The notes: a model not told the origin generated them from the sequence alone. Counted from the first letter of the stretch, positions 14,786 through 25,004 are shown. The stretch: 64,000 nt of DNA from an uncultured Bacteroidales bacterium (GCA_900315245.1 OMYJ01000014.1:46839-110838); one strand, 5' to 3'. Numbers and translations: made by a program.

Positions 14786-16066
14786 ATGACTCCAGAAGAA
14801 CGAAACCGCATAATTGCCTTGGTGAAACGGGAGGTGGTGCCCGCCATTGGCTGTACCGAGCCGATGGCCGTGGCGCTGGCCGTCGCCAAAGCCAAGGAAA
14901 CCCTGGGCGGGATGCCCAAGCAGATTGTCGTGTCACTCAGCGCGAATATGCTGAAAAACGCCATGGGCGTGGGAATCCCCGGCACCGGCATGGTCGGACT
15001 GCCCATCGCCATCGCCCTCGGCGCATTAGCTGGCAAATCAGAGTATCAGCTTGAGGTACTGAAAGATATCACTCCCGAAATGGTGGAGAAGGGCAAGGAG
15101 TTCATCGCCCAAAACCGCATCAAAATCCTCCAGAAGAAGGAGGTCGAGGAAAAACTCTACATCGAGGTGGAATGCCATAACGGCGACGACAACGTGACCG
15201 TGGTCATCAGCGGTATGCACACCCATTTCAGCTACATCGCCAAAAACGGTCAGGTGCTGCTTGATGACCGCGTGAAGACCGAGGCGAAAGACGAACCCGA
15301 GGACCCGAAGCTGACCATGCGCATGGTGTATGATTTCGCGACTACAGCCCCGATTTCGGAAATCCATTTCATCCTTGAAACCGCCGAGCTGAACAAGCGC
15401 GCAGCGGAGATGTCGCTGAGCAAACATTACGGGCACGGGCTGGGGCGCACCATCTTCATGGAGCCGCGGACCCAGTTCTTCGGCAATGGCATCTACTCCA
15501 AAATCCTCTCTTACACGTCCGCGGCGTGCGACGCGCGTATGGCGGGCGTAAAGGTGCCCGTGATGAGCAACTCAGGCAGCGGAAACCAGGGCATCGCGGC
15601 CACACTACCCGTCTGGGTGTTCGCCAAAGAACGCCTCAAAAGCGAGGAAGAACTCACCAGGGCGTTGATGCTCAGTCATTTGACGGTGATTTACATCAAG
15701 CAGAGCTTCGGACGATTGTCGCCGTTGTGCGGCTGCGTTGTAGCGGCCACGGGCTCCGCGTGCGGCCTCACCTACCTGCTTAACGGCAGCTATGAGCAGA
15801 TTGTCTATGCCGTGAAGAACATGATCGCCAACATCACAGGCATGATCTGTGACGGCGCGAAGCCGAGCTGCTCGCTGAAGGTCGCCACGGGTGTCTCCAC
15901 AGCGGTTCTCTCCTCCATGTTGGCCATTGAAAACGAGGTGGTTACACCGGAAGAGGGCATCATCGACGCGGATGTCGATAAGTGCGTGCAGAACATGGCC
16001 AACATCGGCAACCACGGCATGGCGGCCACCGACAGTCTGGTGTTGGACATCATGACGCAGAAATAA
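14786..16066 (+). CDS. cyuA: L-cysteine desulfidase (UPF0597/CyuA family)
   Basis: 426 aa, matching the family. It breaks down L-cysteine to pyruvate, ammonia and sulfide using a [4Fe-4S] cluster. Candidate cluster and active-site cysteines are in AIGCTEPMAVALAVA, RLSPLCGCVVAATGSACGL and MICDGAKPSCSLKVATG. The glycine-rich stretches GVGIPGTGMVGLPIA and SNSGSGNQGIAATLPV are typical. It is cytosolic and monocistronic. The start is fixed by the promoter 19 nt upstream. The paralogous role, serine dehydratase-like, cannot be fully excluded. Confidence 0.88.
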   Translation: MTPEERNRIIALVKREVVPAIGCTEPMAVALAVAKAKETLGGMPKQIVVSLSANMLKNAMGVGIPGTGMVGLPIAIALGALAGKSEYQLEVLKDITPEMVEKGKEFIAQNRIKILQKKEVEEKLYIEVECHNGDDNVTVVISGMHTHFSYIAKNGQVLLDDRVKTEAKDEPEDPKLTMRMVYDFATTAPISEIHFILETAELNKRAAEMSLSKHYGHGLGRTIFMEPRTQFFGNGIYSKILSYTSAACDARMAGVKVPVMSNSGSGNQGIAATLPVWVFAKERLKSEEELTRALMLSHLTVIYIKQSFGRLSPLCGCVVAATGSACGLTYLLNGSYEQIVYAVKNMIANITGMICDGAKPSCSLKVATGVSTAVLSSMLAIENEVVTPEEGIIDADVDKCVQNMANIGNHGMAATDSLVLDIMTQK

Positions 16067-16134
16067 AGGAAAGAAGGTTCTTTATTCGGTTTTTCCTCAA
16101 CGGAACAAAAGAACATGATGATAAAGCACAACCA

Positions 16135-16548
16135 TTAGGCTAAATTCTTTATGTATTCCTCAGCTGTAAGCAAGGGGATCTGACTGAATCCGATGAAATC
16201 CTTCTTGTTGTTCGTCAAAATAATATCGCAACCACCTGCAAGTGCGCATTGATATTGTAACATGTCTTCAAAGTCCTTGCTTTGAGCATCAATAGACGCA
16301 CGAAGTTGTTTCTGGTTCATCGGGAGGGCATAAATCAGCCTTTCGATCTCATCAAGTACCGCATATACTTCTTCCTGCGTATGCAGACGTTTTAGGACGT
16401 ATGCAAAATTGGCGAAAGTCAATGTAGAAGCATACAATGTTATTATGCCACAATTAGCTTTCTTAAAAACCTTTTCGGCCATATCTGCTCCAGACCGATT
16501 GAGATAGTAATCCAAAAGGATGTTGGTGTCGAGAAATACTTTGTTCAT
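16135..16548 (-). CDS. PIN-domain toxin (VapC-like ribonuclease)
   Basis: 137 aa. PIN fold: KVFLDTNILLDYYLNR near the N-terminus gives the first catalytic Asp. DAQSKDFEDMLQYQCALAGG carries the central acidic pair, and DIILTNNKKDFIGF the terminal acidic residue. PIN toxins cleave RNA, often initiator tRNA or rRNA. It follows its presumed antitoxin with a 4-nt overlap. Length and motif spacing are intact, so it is probably functional. Confidence 0.85.
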   Translation of the reverse strand: MNKVFLDTNILLDYYLNRSGADMAEKVFKKANCGIITLYASTLTFANFAYVLKRLHTQEEVYAVLDEIERLIYALPMNQKQLRASIDAQSKDFEDMLQYQCALAGGCDIILTNNKKDFIGFSQIPLLTAEEYIKNLA

Positions 16549-16802
16549 TTGCTTAAGATATATGCTAAACGTTCATCGTTATCAATGTCTTCTTGCGTGA
16601 TTTCACCCATGCCCCGAATCCTCTTAAATGATTCAGGAAGTTCAGGTTCATTTTCAACCACTTCCAAATCCTTAGGCATGGCTTTTTTGTGCGCCGAAGT
16701 GATACGGCGAAGCGCCCTAAGAGCCTTCGCCATCATATCTTCGTCCTCGGCGATGACACTCAATTCACGAAACAGTTCCGCATTCATTTGCATAGTGGTC
16801 AT
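16545..16802 (-). CDS. antitoxin partner of the PIN toxin
   Basis: 85 aa, charged and helical, beginning MTTMQMNAELFRELSVIAED. The N-terminal half (MAKALRALRRI) could be a short DNA-binding or dimerisation helix. The acidic C-terminal half (EITQEDIDNDERLAYILSK) would wrap the toxin. It overlaps the PIN gene by 4 nt and sits first in the operon, as type II antitoxins do. I do not recognise the exact antitoxin family; the call rests on context. Confidence 0.7.
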   Translation of the reverse strand: MTTMQMNAELFRELSVIAEDEDMMAKALRALRRITSAHKKAMPKDLEVVENEPELPESFKRIRGMGEITQEDIDNDERLAYILSK

Positions 16803-16826
16803 ATCTTTTGCTTTATTTCAACGCCG

Positions 16827-16834
16827 CAAAAGTA
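16827..16834 (-). promoter_or_regulatory. -7 element of the PIN toxin-antitoxin operon
   Basis: Minus-strand TACTTTTG, 24 nt before the antitoxin ATG. Confidence 0.55.
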
Positions 16835-16933
16835 CGAAATATTTAAATGAATAGAAGGCCCATAGAGCTTTTTCGAAAGCCCCGAAGGTGTAGTCTCTTT
16901 CCAGTCTGATTAGTTGCATGTGAAAGAATTGGG

Positions 16934-17092
16934 TTAGAAGACGAATGTTAAGAGTGATTCAATAAAAGACGCGCCTTTTTCGACACGTTGCTTTTCTTCG
17001 GCGGAATCATTGCTGTCGTTTTCTATTTGCGCTACGAAATTGTAGGCATCATTGCCTTCTAGAATGGGGGTTGTTTCAGTTGGTTTTGCCAT
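16934..17092 (-). CDS. 52-residue small protein, unknown
   Basis: A frame from ATG (17090-17092) to TAA, 52 aa, acidic: starts MAKPTETTPILEGNDAYNF, ends FIESLLTFVF. It has its own TATTTTTG element 27 nt upstream. From memory, the PTPIL.G.DA..F pattern occurs in short Bacteroidales proteins next to toxin-antitoxin genes. It is soluble, with no signal peptide. It could be a lone antitoxin or a remnant of a stability module; neither is proven. Confidence 0.6.
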   Translation of the reverse strand: MAKPTETTPILEGNDAYNFVAQIENDSNDSAEEKQRVEKGASFIESLLTFVF

Positions 17093-17119
17093 AATCTATT
17101 CTGTTTTATTAATTCGCCG

Positions 17120-17127
17120 CAAAAATA
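17120..17127 (-). promoter_or_regulatory. -7 element of the 52-residue protein gene
   Basis: Minus-strand TATTTTTG. The following 175 bases to the pgi promoter hold no gene that I can see. Confidence 0.5.
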
Positions 17128-17302
17128 CAAAAAAACTAATTGCAAATATTGTTAAATGAAATTTTAACTTTTTTTTAGTTTTGTATGGGTGTTTCAGTGT
17201 GAAAAATTCATCAAAGAACTTACGGCGGACTTCCGCATTTGCCTACGTCTCCTAATGAAATGAAAAAAAATATTTCGGACTTCATTATGCCTGAAAATAT
17301 TT

Positions 17303-17310
17303 TATCTTTG
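17303..17310 (+). promoter_or_regulatory. -7 element of pgi
   Basis: TATCTTTG. Transcription would begin near 17316, leaving almost no leader for an ATG at 17321 and a normal one for the ATG at 17354. Confidence 0.55.
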
Positions 17311-17353
17311 CCGATTGTAAATGAACAATATTAGATCATCAAACTTTTCCAAT

Positions 17354-18658
17354 ATGAATGTAAAATTTTCATCACAAGATGCTTTATTTTTTGTAGAAAA
17401 ATTAATAACGGACCCCCGCAAGGCCGACGCTGAGGCCGCGCTCCAGACCGCGCTCAACCGCACCGGCCGCGGCAACGATTTCCTCGGGTGGATCACCCTT
17501 CCGAACGATGTGACGGAGGCCGACATCACCCGCATTGAGGAGTGCGCCGCCCGCATGGCCGCCAAATCGCAGGTGGTCGTGGTGGTCGGCATCGGCGGTT
17601 CCTACCTCGGGGCACGCGCCGTCATCGAGGCTCTGCAACACTCCTTCGCTCCCTACGTCGATGGCAAGTTCCCGCACATCCTCTACGCCGGCAACAACAT
17701 CAACGAGGACTACCTCCACGATCTATTGGACGTTCTCGACACCCGCGACTACTCCGTGGTGGTGATCTCCAAGTCGGGCACGACCACCGAACCAGCCCTG
17801 GCCTTCCGCATCCTGAAACAGCACTGCGAGAAGAAATACGGCGTGGAAGCTGCCAAGGAGCGCATCGTGGCCATCACCGACAAGGCCCGCGGCGCCCTGA
17901 AGACCCTCGCCGACAAGGAGGGCTATCCCACTTTCGTGATTCCCGATGATGTGGGCGGTCGCTATTCCGTGCTTACCCCCGTGGGTTTGCTGCCCATCGC
18001 CATGGCTGGCTTCAACATCCGTCAGCTGTTGCAAGGCGCCCGCGATATGCAGAAGTTCGTGGCCGAGAATCCGAAATACGAGCAGAACCCGATTCTGCAA
18101 TATGCCCTCATCCGGAACCTGCTTTATGAGAGTGGGTTGAAGGTGGAGTTGCTTGCCTCCTTCGAGCCGCAGCTGTTCTACTTCATCGAATGGTTCAAGC
18201 AGCTGTTCGGCGAGAGTGAAGGCAAGGAGCATAAGGGCATTTTCCCTGCCGGCGCCATCTTCTCCACCGATCTGCACTCCCTCGGGCAGTACATCCAGGA
18301 AGGCACGCGCCAGATGTTTGAGACCGTCCTCGCCATCGATGCGGTCCACCACCGCGTCAACATCCCCGAGGATGCCGAGAACCTCGACAATCTGAACTAT
18401 CTGCAGCACCGCACCATCCACGAAATCAACCAGATCGCCCGCAAGGGCACGTGTCTCGCTCACGTCGATGGTCAGGTGCCGAACCTCTGCATCACCGTGC
18501 CGGAAATCAACGAGTACCACCTCGGAGAACTCATCTACTTCTTCGAAATGAGCTGTGCGGTAAGCGGTTACATGCTCGGCGTGAACCCGTTCGACCAGCC
18601 TGGCGTGGAAGCGTACAAGAAGAATATGTTCCGTCTGCTCGGAAAACCCGGCGTGTAA
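17354..18658 (+). CDS. pgi: glucose-6-phosphate isomerase
   Basis: 434 aa from MNVKFSSQDALFF, the short Pgi type found in Firmicutes and Bacteroidota. It interconverts glucose-6-P and fructose-6-P in the cytosol. Sugar-phosphate-binding SIS motifs are VVVVGIGGSYLGARAVIEAL and VISKSGTTTEPALAFRIL. The family signature region is GTRQMFETVLAIDAVHHRV, and the end QPGVEAYKKNMFRLLGK carries the conserved Lys. A start 11 codons earlier (17321) is possible but would be nearly leaderless. A heptamer array begins immediately after its TAA. Confidence 0.94.
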   Translation: MNVKFSSQDALFFVEKLITDPRKADAEAALQTALNRTGRGNDFLGWITLPNDVTEADITRIEECAARMAAKSQVVVVVGIGGSYLGARAVIEALQHSFAPYVDGKFPHILYAGNNINEDYLHDLLDVLDTRDYSVVVISKSGTTTEPALAFRILKQHCEKKYGVEAAKERIVAITDKARGALKTLADKEGYPTFVIPDDVGGRYSVLTPVGLLPIAMAGFNIRQLLQGARDMQKFVAENPKYEQNPILQYALIRNLLYESGLKVELLASFEPQLFYFIEWFKQLFGESEGKEHKGIFPAGAIFSTDLHSLGQYIQEGTRQMFETVLAIDAVHHRVNIPEDAENLDNLNYLQHRTIHEINQIARKGTCLAHVDGQVPNLCITVPEINEYHLGELIYFFEMSCAVSGYMLGVNPFDQPGVEAYKKNMFRLLGKPGV

Positions 18659-18700
18659 TTGGCTTTTGGCTTTTAGCTATTAGCTTTTGACCAACAGCCA

Positions 18701-18720
<20 letters not shown>
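18659..18720. repeat. heptanucleotide array (TTGGCTT to CCAACAG type)
   Basis: TTGGCTT twice, TTAGCTA, TTAGCTT, then CCAACAG/CCAATGG/CCAACAG/CCAACGG in 7-bp register. It starts one base after the pgi stop and contains the ATG used for the symporter at 18701. The left half is the approximate complement of the right half, so the RNA could fold. Confidence 0.75.
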
Positions 18721-20270
<1,550 letters not shown>

Positions 20271-20475
20271 AATGGGCTGGGGTGGGATTCGAAGCCTTGA
20301 GCCTCGAGAGAATTTCTCATTTGCGGAGGTGCTCCGTGACTGCCCTTAATCGCGTTATCAGCCACTTTTAACCGCGTCAGCGGTTTCATATCTGTAGCCG
20401 AATGCGGGTGCGGATTCCCCCACTGACGGAAAATTTTGGGCAGTAAAGAATAATCCAATACCTAAAACCACAGTT
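20271..20475. other. unassigned intergenic segment
   Basis: About 200 bases without a credible gene or promoter. The start (GGTGGGATTCGAAGCC) recalls a tRNA T-arm, but no cloverleaf forms. It includes a GTCAGCGG/CCGCGTCAG-like repetition near 20372-20380. It directly precedes the subtilase gene and should hold its promoter, which I cannot identify. Confidence 0.4.
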
Positions 20476-22656
20476 ATGAAAAGAATAGCATTTGTCGTCA
20501 TTGTCCTGCTGTTGCTGCGAGGTGTGAGTGCGCAGCAGACACCTACTTGTTCCAAAGTGTCGAGGCATTTGGCGACGATGGTGGCCAACTGTTCCGACGG
20601 GACGGCGACGGAGGCCAAATCTCCTCGTTCCGTCAATGCGCTTGTGGCGCTGGCGGTCCCTTGCGACGCTCCCGCCTTCTTCGACCGGCACGGTTGCCGA
20701 CTCATCGACAGGGTAGGGCGCATCTATATCGTGGATGTGCCGTTGGCCAGGGTTAGGGAGTTGTCGCAAAACGACACGATAGAGCGTGTCGAGGCCGAGC
20801 GGATGCCGCGCCCCGCGATGGAGGTGACCCCGCAACAGGTCAATGCCACGGGCATCTATGCGGGCGACAACTTGCCGCAGGCATATACGGGCGATGGCGT
20901 GGTGGCGGGTGTTTTCGACTGTTACTACGACTTCACGCACCCGGCGTTTCAGGACGCTGACGGTGACCTGCGGGTGCAATACTACTACGATTTCCACTGG
21001 TCGAATGCCGATGGCACATTGGGTCACGCCTTGGAAACCGCTGCCGAGATAGCGGCGCTGGAACACTCGCAGAACACCCGCAATGGCATCCACGGCACCC
21101 ATGTGATGGGCATCATGGCGGGCTCGGCGGTGAACGGCCAGCTTCAGGGTATGGCTCCCGAGGCGGATATATATGCGGTCGATTTCAACTCCGACCGCGA
21201 GGAGTTTGAGGGCGAATCCTGTCCCACTTCCGCGACCGCCGTGTTGGGATTCAAATACATCTTCGACAAGGCGGCGGAAGCCAACAAACCTTGCGTCATC
21301 AACTTCAGCAGCTGCGAAACTGTCACGCTCACCTCGCAGCGCATTCTGGAGGGCGAGGCCTTACAAGCGTTGGTCGGACCGGGTCGCATCATTGTGTCGG
21401 CATGCGGAAACGATGGCACCCGTGCGTGCTACTTGGAGAAGGGACCGTCTGACTACCAAGCCGGTACGGGCATCAAAAACGGCATCGCCGGCGGGCATCT
21501 CATCGATATGGATCTCGTGACTCCTGTCAACCAATTGGTGCGTTTCGACTTCCTCGGGATGCAGCTGGTAGGCGGCGGCATTGAGGGCACCATCATGTTC
21601 AACACCGACAGCATCAGCCAGGTGAACAGTGCCACGTTCACGACCACTGTGAGCATGGGGCAAGTGCAGCTTACGGTGGAAGTCAGTCCCTATCAGGACC
21701 CGCGTGGCACGGTTTATCACATCCACGGCACGCTGCCGCATATCACCTATTTGGTACTTTGTGGCGCAACGGTGCTGCTCACGGGCAATGGCCCCGCCTG
21801 GATGTACAGTGACATCGGTTTCAACTCCCTCACGAACGTCACAGGCGTTCCGCAGTACTGTTTCGCGCAGCCGGGGCACTCCGTTTCCTGGCCGGCGAAC
21901 CTTCCCGACATCATCGCCGTCGGGGCTAACGGTTACAAAAACACCTTCACGAATATCGCGGGGCAGACCAACACCGACATGCTGGATTTCGCGCCCGATC
22001 AACCGGGTTATATCGCCAAATTTTCCTCTTGCGGTCCCACGTTTGACGAACGCATAAAGCCCGATGTGGTGGCTCCGGGCCTCAATATCAATGCCGCATA
22101 TAACAGTTTTTACGCTGATTATGACTATGTTGCGAAAAATTTGACCAGTTCTGTGCAGTACAACGGCAAAACCTACCACTATTTAGCGGAATCCGGAACT
22201 TCCATGGCATCCCCGGTGGTGGCGGGCGTCATCGCGTTGTGGCTGCAGGCCAAGCCAGACCTGACTCCCACCGAGGCATTGGAGGCCATCCGCGAAACTG
22301 CCACCCATCCGGACAATACGTTGGCGTATCCGAACAACACCTACGGCTACGGGCAGATTGATGCTTATCGGGGACTGCTGTATGTGCTGGATTTGCCGTC
22401 ACGCATTCCGGATTTGAGTCAGGAACAGCCGCAGGGCGTGCAGTTCCGGGTGGAGAACCGCATGTTGTATGTCGATTTCGGCGATGAACATCCCAAGCGG
22501 ATAACCCTTAACGTTTATGCGTTGGATGGTCGTTTGTTGTTGACTCGTAACGGTCGGAATCACATCAACCTTTCCTCGCTGAAGGATGGCGTTTATGCCG
22601 TGCAGGTCGTTACCGATCAGCGGAAAACCACGGGTTCCACTTTGATTAGATTGTGA
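20476..22656 (+). CDS. secreted subtilisin-like (S8) protease with T9SS-type C-terminal domain
   Basis: 726 aa. Signal peptide IAFVVIVLLLLRGVSA. The S8 catalytic triad is present: Asp148 in VVAGVFDCYYDFTHPAF, His206 in GIHGTHVMGIMAG and Ser576 in ESGTSMASPVVAGVIALWL. The oxyanion Asn lies in IIVSACGNDG. A ~230-residue beta-rich insert separates His and Ser. The last ~80 residues (ITLNVYALDGRLLLTRNGRN, then SSLKDGVYAVQVV) resemble the type A sorting domain that sends cargo through the type IX secretion system. It therefore probably acts at or outside the cell surface. Confidence 0.9.
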   Translation: MKRIAFVVIVLLLLRGVSAQQTPTCSKVSRHLATMVANCSDGTATEAKSPRSVNALVALAVPCDAPAFFDRHGCRLIDRVGRIYIVDVPLARVRELSQNDTIERVEAERMPRPAMEVTPQQVNATGIYAGDNLPQAYTGDGVVAGVFDCYYDFTHPAFQDADGDLRVQYYYDFHWSNADGTLGHALETAAEIAALEHSQNTRNGIHGTHVMGIMAGSAVNGQLQGMAPEADIYAVDFNSDREEFEGESCPTSATAVLGFKYIFDKAAEANKPCVINFSSCETVTLTSQRILEGEALQALVGPGRIIVSACGNDGTRACYLEKGPSDYQAGTGIKNGIAGGHLIDMDLVTPVNQLVRFDFLGMQLVGGGIEGTIMFNTDSISQVNSATFTTTVSMGQVQLTVEVSPYQDPRGTVYHIHGTLPHITYLVLCGATVLLTGNGPAWMYSDIGFNSLTNVTGVPQYCFAQPGHSVSWPANLPDIIAVGANGYKNTFTNIAGQTNTDMLDFAPDQPGYIAKFSSCGPTFDERIKPDVVAPGLNINAAYNSFYADYDYVAKNLTSSVQYNGKTYHYLAESGTSMASPVVAGVIALWLQAKPDLTPTEALEAIRETATHPDNTLAYPNNTYGYGQIDAYRGLLYVLDLPSRIPDLSQEQPQGVQFRVENRMLYVDFGDEHPKRITLNVYALDGRLLLTRNGRNHINLSSLKDGVYAVQVVTDQRKTTGSTLIRL

Positions 22657-22661
22657 TATTT

Positions 22662-22681
22662 GCGACGCTTGGAAGCGTCGC
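22662..22681. repeat. short palindrome after the subtilase gene
   Basis: GCGACGCTT and AAGCGTCGC around GG, 5 nt after the stop. No T-run follows, so it is more likely a REP-like element than a classical terminator. Confidence 0.55.
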
Positions 22682-22748
22682 CTCTTGCAGAACACAGAAA
22701 ACTCCACAAAAAAATATCCTGATTGTTACTCCAAAACAAAAAAAATTC

Positions 22749-22756
22749 TACTTTTG
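22749..22756 (+). promoter_or_regulatory. -7 element of the aquaporin gene
   Basis: TACTTTTG, leaving a leader of about 100 nt that contains the heptamer array 22804-22830. Confidence 0.55.
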
Positions 22757-22803
22757 CCAATTCAAACTCTAATTATCAAACTCTTTACGAACTATCAGCT
22801 TCT

Positions 22804-22830
22804 ATAACCAATAACCAATAACCGATAACC
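22804..22830. repeat. heptanucleotide array (CAATAAC) in the aquaporin leader
   Basis: ATAACCA-type units: CTATAAC, CAATAAC twice, CGATAAC. It lies between promoter and start codon, so it would be transcribed. Confidence 0.7.
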
Positions 22831-22858
22831 TTTAATATTTCACCAAAATAAAAGCATT

Positions 22859-23551
22859 ATGACAAAAAAATTATTCGCTGAACTGATTGGAACGTTTGTT
22901 CTCACCCTGCTGGGCTGCGGAACGGCTATGTTCTTGGGTTGTGCCACTCCCGCTGGCGTGGTGGGCACGGCCATCGCTTTCGGTCTTACCGTGGTCGCCA
23001 TGGCTTACACCATCGGTGGTATCACCGGTTGTCACATCAACCCGGCAATCACCTTCGCGGTGGCGCTTTCCGGTCGTATGACCTGGAAAGAAGCCTGCAT
23101 CTACTGGATTGGCCAGTTCATTGGCGGTATCCTCGCTGGTGCTGTCTTGTTGGCTCTTGTCAACATTGTGACCCCCAGTGCTGAAGGCATCGCTGAAGGC
23201 ATGATGGGTCTCGGCTGCAACGGTGTGGCCAACGCTGGCGGTGCAATGGGCGCTTGCCTCGTGGAGATCATCGCCACCTTCATCTTCGTGCTCGTGGTTC
23301 TTGGCACCACCGACAGCAAGCTCGGCGCAGGCAACCTCGCCGGTTTGGCCATCGGTCTGACCCTGATCCTCGTCCACCTCGTCTGCATCAACCTCACCGG
23401 TACCTCCGTCAACCCGGCCCGTTCCTTCGGACCTGCAATCTTCGCTGGCGGTCAGGCTCTTGCTGATGTGTGGGTGTTCATCGTGGCCCCGATGATCGGT
23501 GCTGCCCTCTCCGCACTCGTGTGGAAAGGCCTCGCCTGCAATAAGGAGTAG
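22859..23551 (+). CDS. aqpZ: aquaporin (MIP family), AqpZ-like
   Basis: 230 aa with six transmembrane helices and two half-helices bearing the NPA motifs GCHINPAITFAVALSG and GTSVNPARSFGPAIF. The selectivity-filter Arg follows the second NPA (NPARS). With His in the first loop region it looks water-selective rather than a glycerol facilitator. It is monocistronic, with promoter upstream and hairpin terminator downstream. Confidence 0.93.
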   Translation: MTKKLFAELIGTFVLTLLGCGTAMFLGCATPAGVVGTAIAFGLTVVAMAYTIGGITGCHINPAITFAVALSGRMTWKEACIYWIGQFIGGILAGAVLLALVNIVTPSAEGIAEGMMGLGCNGVANAGGAMGACLVEIIATFIFVLVVLGTTDSKLGAGNLAGLAIGLTLILVHLVCINLTGTSVNPARSFGPAIFAGGQALADVWVFIVAPMIGAALSALVWKGLACNKE

Positions 23552-23556
23552 TTTCC

Positions 23557-23589
23557 AATTAGTAATTAGAAATTAGTAATTAGTAATTG
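23557..23589. repeat. heptanucleotide array (AATTAGT) after aqpZ
   Basis: AATTAGT, AATTAGA, AATTAGT twice, AATTG, starting 5 nt after the aqpZ stop. Confidence 0.8.
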
Positions 23590-23600
23590 CTTGAAAGAAA

Positions 23601-23637
23601 GACGGACGATCTCGTTGGAGGTCGTCCGTCGGTGTTT
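23601..23637 (+). terminator. terminator between aqpZ and the convergent membrane-protein gene
   Basis: Stem GACGGACGA/TCGTCCGTC extended by CTC/GAG, with loop GTTG, followed by GGTGTTTTT. It can serve both convergent genes. Confidence 0.7.
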
Positions 23638-23640
23638 TTG

Positions 23641-24237
23641 TCAGAACCGGTGTTCGTAGCCGAGTTTGAGGACAGCGCCGAAACGCGGTGGATCCGTTGA
23701 AAAACCAGGGTGGGCAACGCCATCATGATAGACCTTATCGAAACCAACCGAGATGTTTGTGTTGACCCCGATTGAGAGGATGTCACTGGTGGTCAACGGA
23801 ATACGGCCTCCGAGTTCAAGCACCGTCACACCTATGTTGAAGCACTCTTTAGCATTTGCTGCCGTCCAAGCATTTAACCCGATGCCGAAGGAAAGGCCGC
23901 CGCGGGCGTAAAAGTGCCGTGTGTGGAATTCCATCTCAATCGGGATCCGCAGGTAATGGTAATCCTCGTGGTTGGCCGGTTTGAAAACACTTTCGTAATC
24001 CAAACTGGTGTAGATACCCCAAAATCGACTGAAATCGTATCGGAAGCCCACTCCGCCGCCAGCTTGTATGAAAGTGTCGGACCAAAACAGGTAACTGCAT
24101 ATCCCGCCAGAGGCGTTGGCGGTGATACTAAAGCCTTTGTAAGTGCTTTCAGATGTTGTTGTTTGGGCATTCGACTGTATGGAAACTACGAGTACTGCGA
24201 CGAGTAAGATGTAATTTAGTCTCCTTATCATAACCAT
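23641..24237 (-). CDS. small outer-membrane beta-barrel protein (porin family-like)
   Basis: 198 aa. A signal peptide (LNYILLVAVLVVSIQSNAQ) is followed by a domain of short amphipathic strands of alternating aromatic and polar residues. A canonical C-terminal end (RFGAVLKLGYEHRF, terminal Phe) serves as a barrel-assembly signal. About eight strands are expected, as in the OmpX/PorT-like outer-membrane beta-barrel families of Bacteroidetes. No specific function is visible. Two start codons (24237, 24231) are equally possible. Confidence 0.75.
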   Translation of the reverse strand: MVMIRRLNYILLVAVLVVSIQSNAQTTTSESTYKGFSITANASGGICSYLFWSDTFIQAGGGVGFRYDFSRFWGIYTSLDYESVFKPANHEDYHYLRIPIEMEFHTRHFYARGGLSFGIGLNAWTAANAKECFNIGVTVLELGGRIPLTTSDILSIGVNTNISVGFDKVYHDGVAHPGFSTDPPRFGAVLKLGYEHRF

Positions 24238-24262
24238 AATAATTTGATGAATAACGGTGATG

Positions 24263-24270
24263 CAAAGATA
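24263..24270 (-). promoter_or_regulatory. -7 element of the outer-membrane protein gene
   Basis: Minus-strand TATCTTTG, 25 nt before the ATG. Confidence 0.55.
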
Positions 24271-24394
24271 GAAAATCCATCTTTATAAAGATGATGCAAA
24301 ATTTTCAAAAGGTTACAAATTTCAATAAGATAATTCTTTGTTTTGTTTTTTGCAGAAACACTTTTTTTCACCAGTTGAATCCCCGAAATTTACG

Positions 24395-24402
24395 TACCTT
24401 TG
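24395..24402 (+). promoter_or_regulatory. -7 element of the cupin gene
   Basis: TACCTTTG, leaving a 70-nt leader to the ATG at 24473. Confidence 0.5.
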
Positions 24403-24472
24403 CCGCGAAAAAGAGACACCGATTTTGTAGAAGGAAATTCAGTGGATTTAGTAACCAATCAAATATAATGCA

Positions 24473-24820
24473 ATGATCAAATACAGCCAAGACATCCGCG
24501 TTGAAACCGTGGAAAACAGCGGCAACATTGAAGGCCGTATCAACAAAAACATCGTCCTCACGCCGGCGGAGATGCTGGAGCGGGCGTCGATGTTCAACAT
24601 CATCACCCTGCCGTCCGGAAGCCGGATCAAGGAGCATCCACACATCGAGGATGCCGAAATATACTACATCTTGGAGGGTGAAGCCGAGGTCACCGACAAC
24701 GACAAGACCGCCGTCATGCGTGCCGGAGACGTGATGTTCACCGGCAACGGCGGCCGCCACAGCATCGCTAACCACAGCGGGAAGGACGTGCGGTTCTTAG
24801 CGTGCATCTTGAGAATGTAG
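24473..24820 (+). CDS. cupin-domain protein
   Basis: 115 aa forming a single cupin barrel. Motif 1 has metal-binding residues in SRIKEHPHIEDAEIYYILEG. Motif 2 is the GDVMFTGNGGRHSIANHSG region with a His ligand. There is no signal peptide. Stand-alone cupins of this size bind small ligands or act as isomerases or dioxygenases; no substrate can be inferred. Its TAG stop is part of the first unit of the heptamer array that follows. Confidence 0.85.
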   Translation: MIKYSQDIRVETVENSGNIEGRINKNIVLTPAEMLERASMFNIITLPSGSRIKEHPHIEDAEIYYILEGEAEVTDNDKTAVMRAGDVMFTGNGGRHSIANHSGKDVRFLACILRM

Positions 24821-24855
24821 AATGAATAATGTAGAATGAAGAATGTAGAATGATG
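24814..24855. repeat. heptanucleotide array, 6 units (AATGTAG/AATGAAG), supplying a stop codon
   Basis: AATGTAG, AATGAAT, AATGTAG, AATGAAG, AATGTAG, AATGATG. The first unit supplies the cupin TAG. Confidence 0.8.
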
Positions 24856-24873
24856 GTGCGGAAGACCCCAATT

Positions 24874-25004
24874 CCCCTTCTATTTTAGAAGGGGTGGCCG
24901 AAGGCCGGGGTAGTAATATAAAACAACTTCCTTAAGCAGCCCCGAAGGGGCAAGACGCGCGATAGCGCTAATAACCCCACACAAGGCGAAGCTGCAGTGT
25001 GGGG
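24874..25004. repeat. cluster of three palindromic REP-like elements
   Basis: 24874-24894: CCCCTTCTA/TAGAAGGGG, followed by GGCCGAAGGCC. 24928-24951: TTCCTTAAGCAGCCCCG with GCCCC/GGGGC arms, related to 5696 and 34993. 24975-25004: CCCCACAC/GTGTGGGG arms around a GGCGAAGC core, the complement of the element at 36593-36620. Together they fill the gap before the C69 peptidase gene, and no promoter is recognisable among them. Confidence 0.7.
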
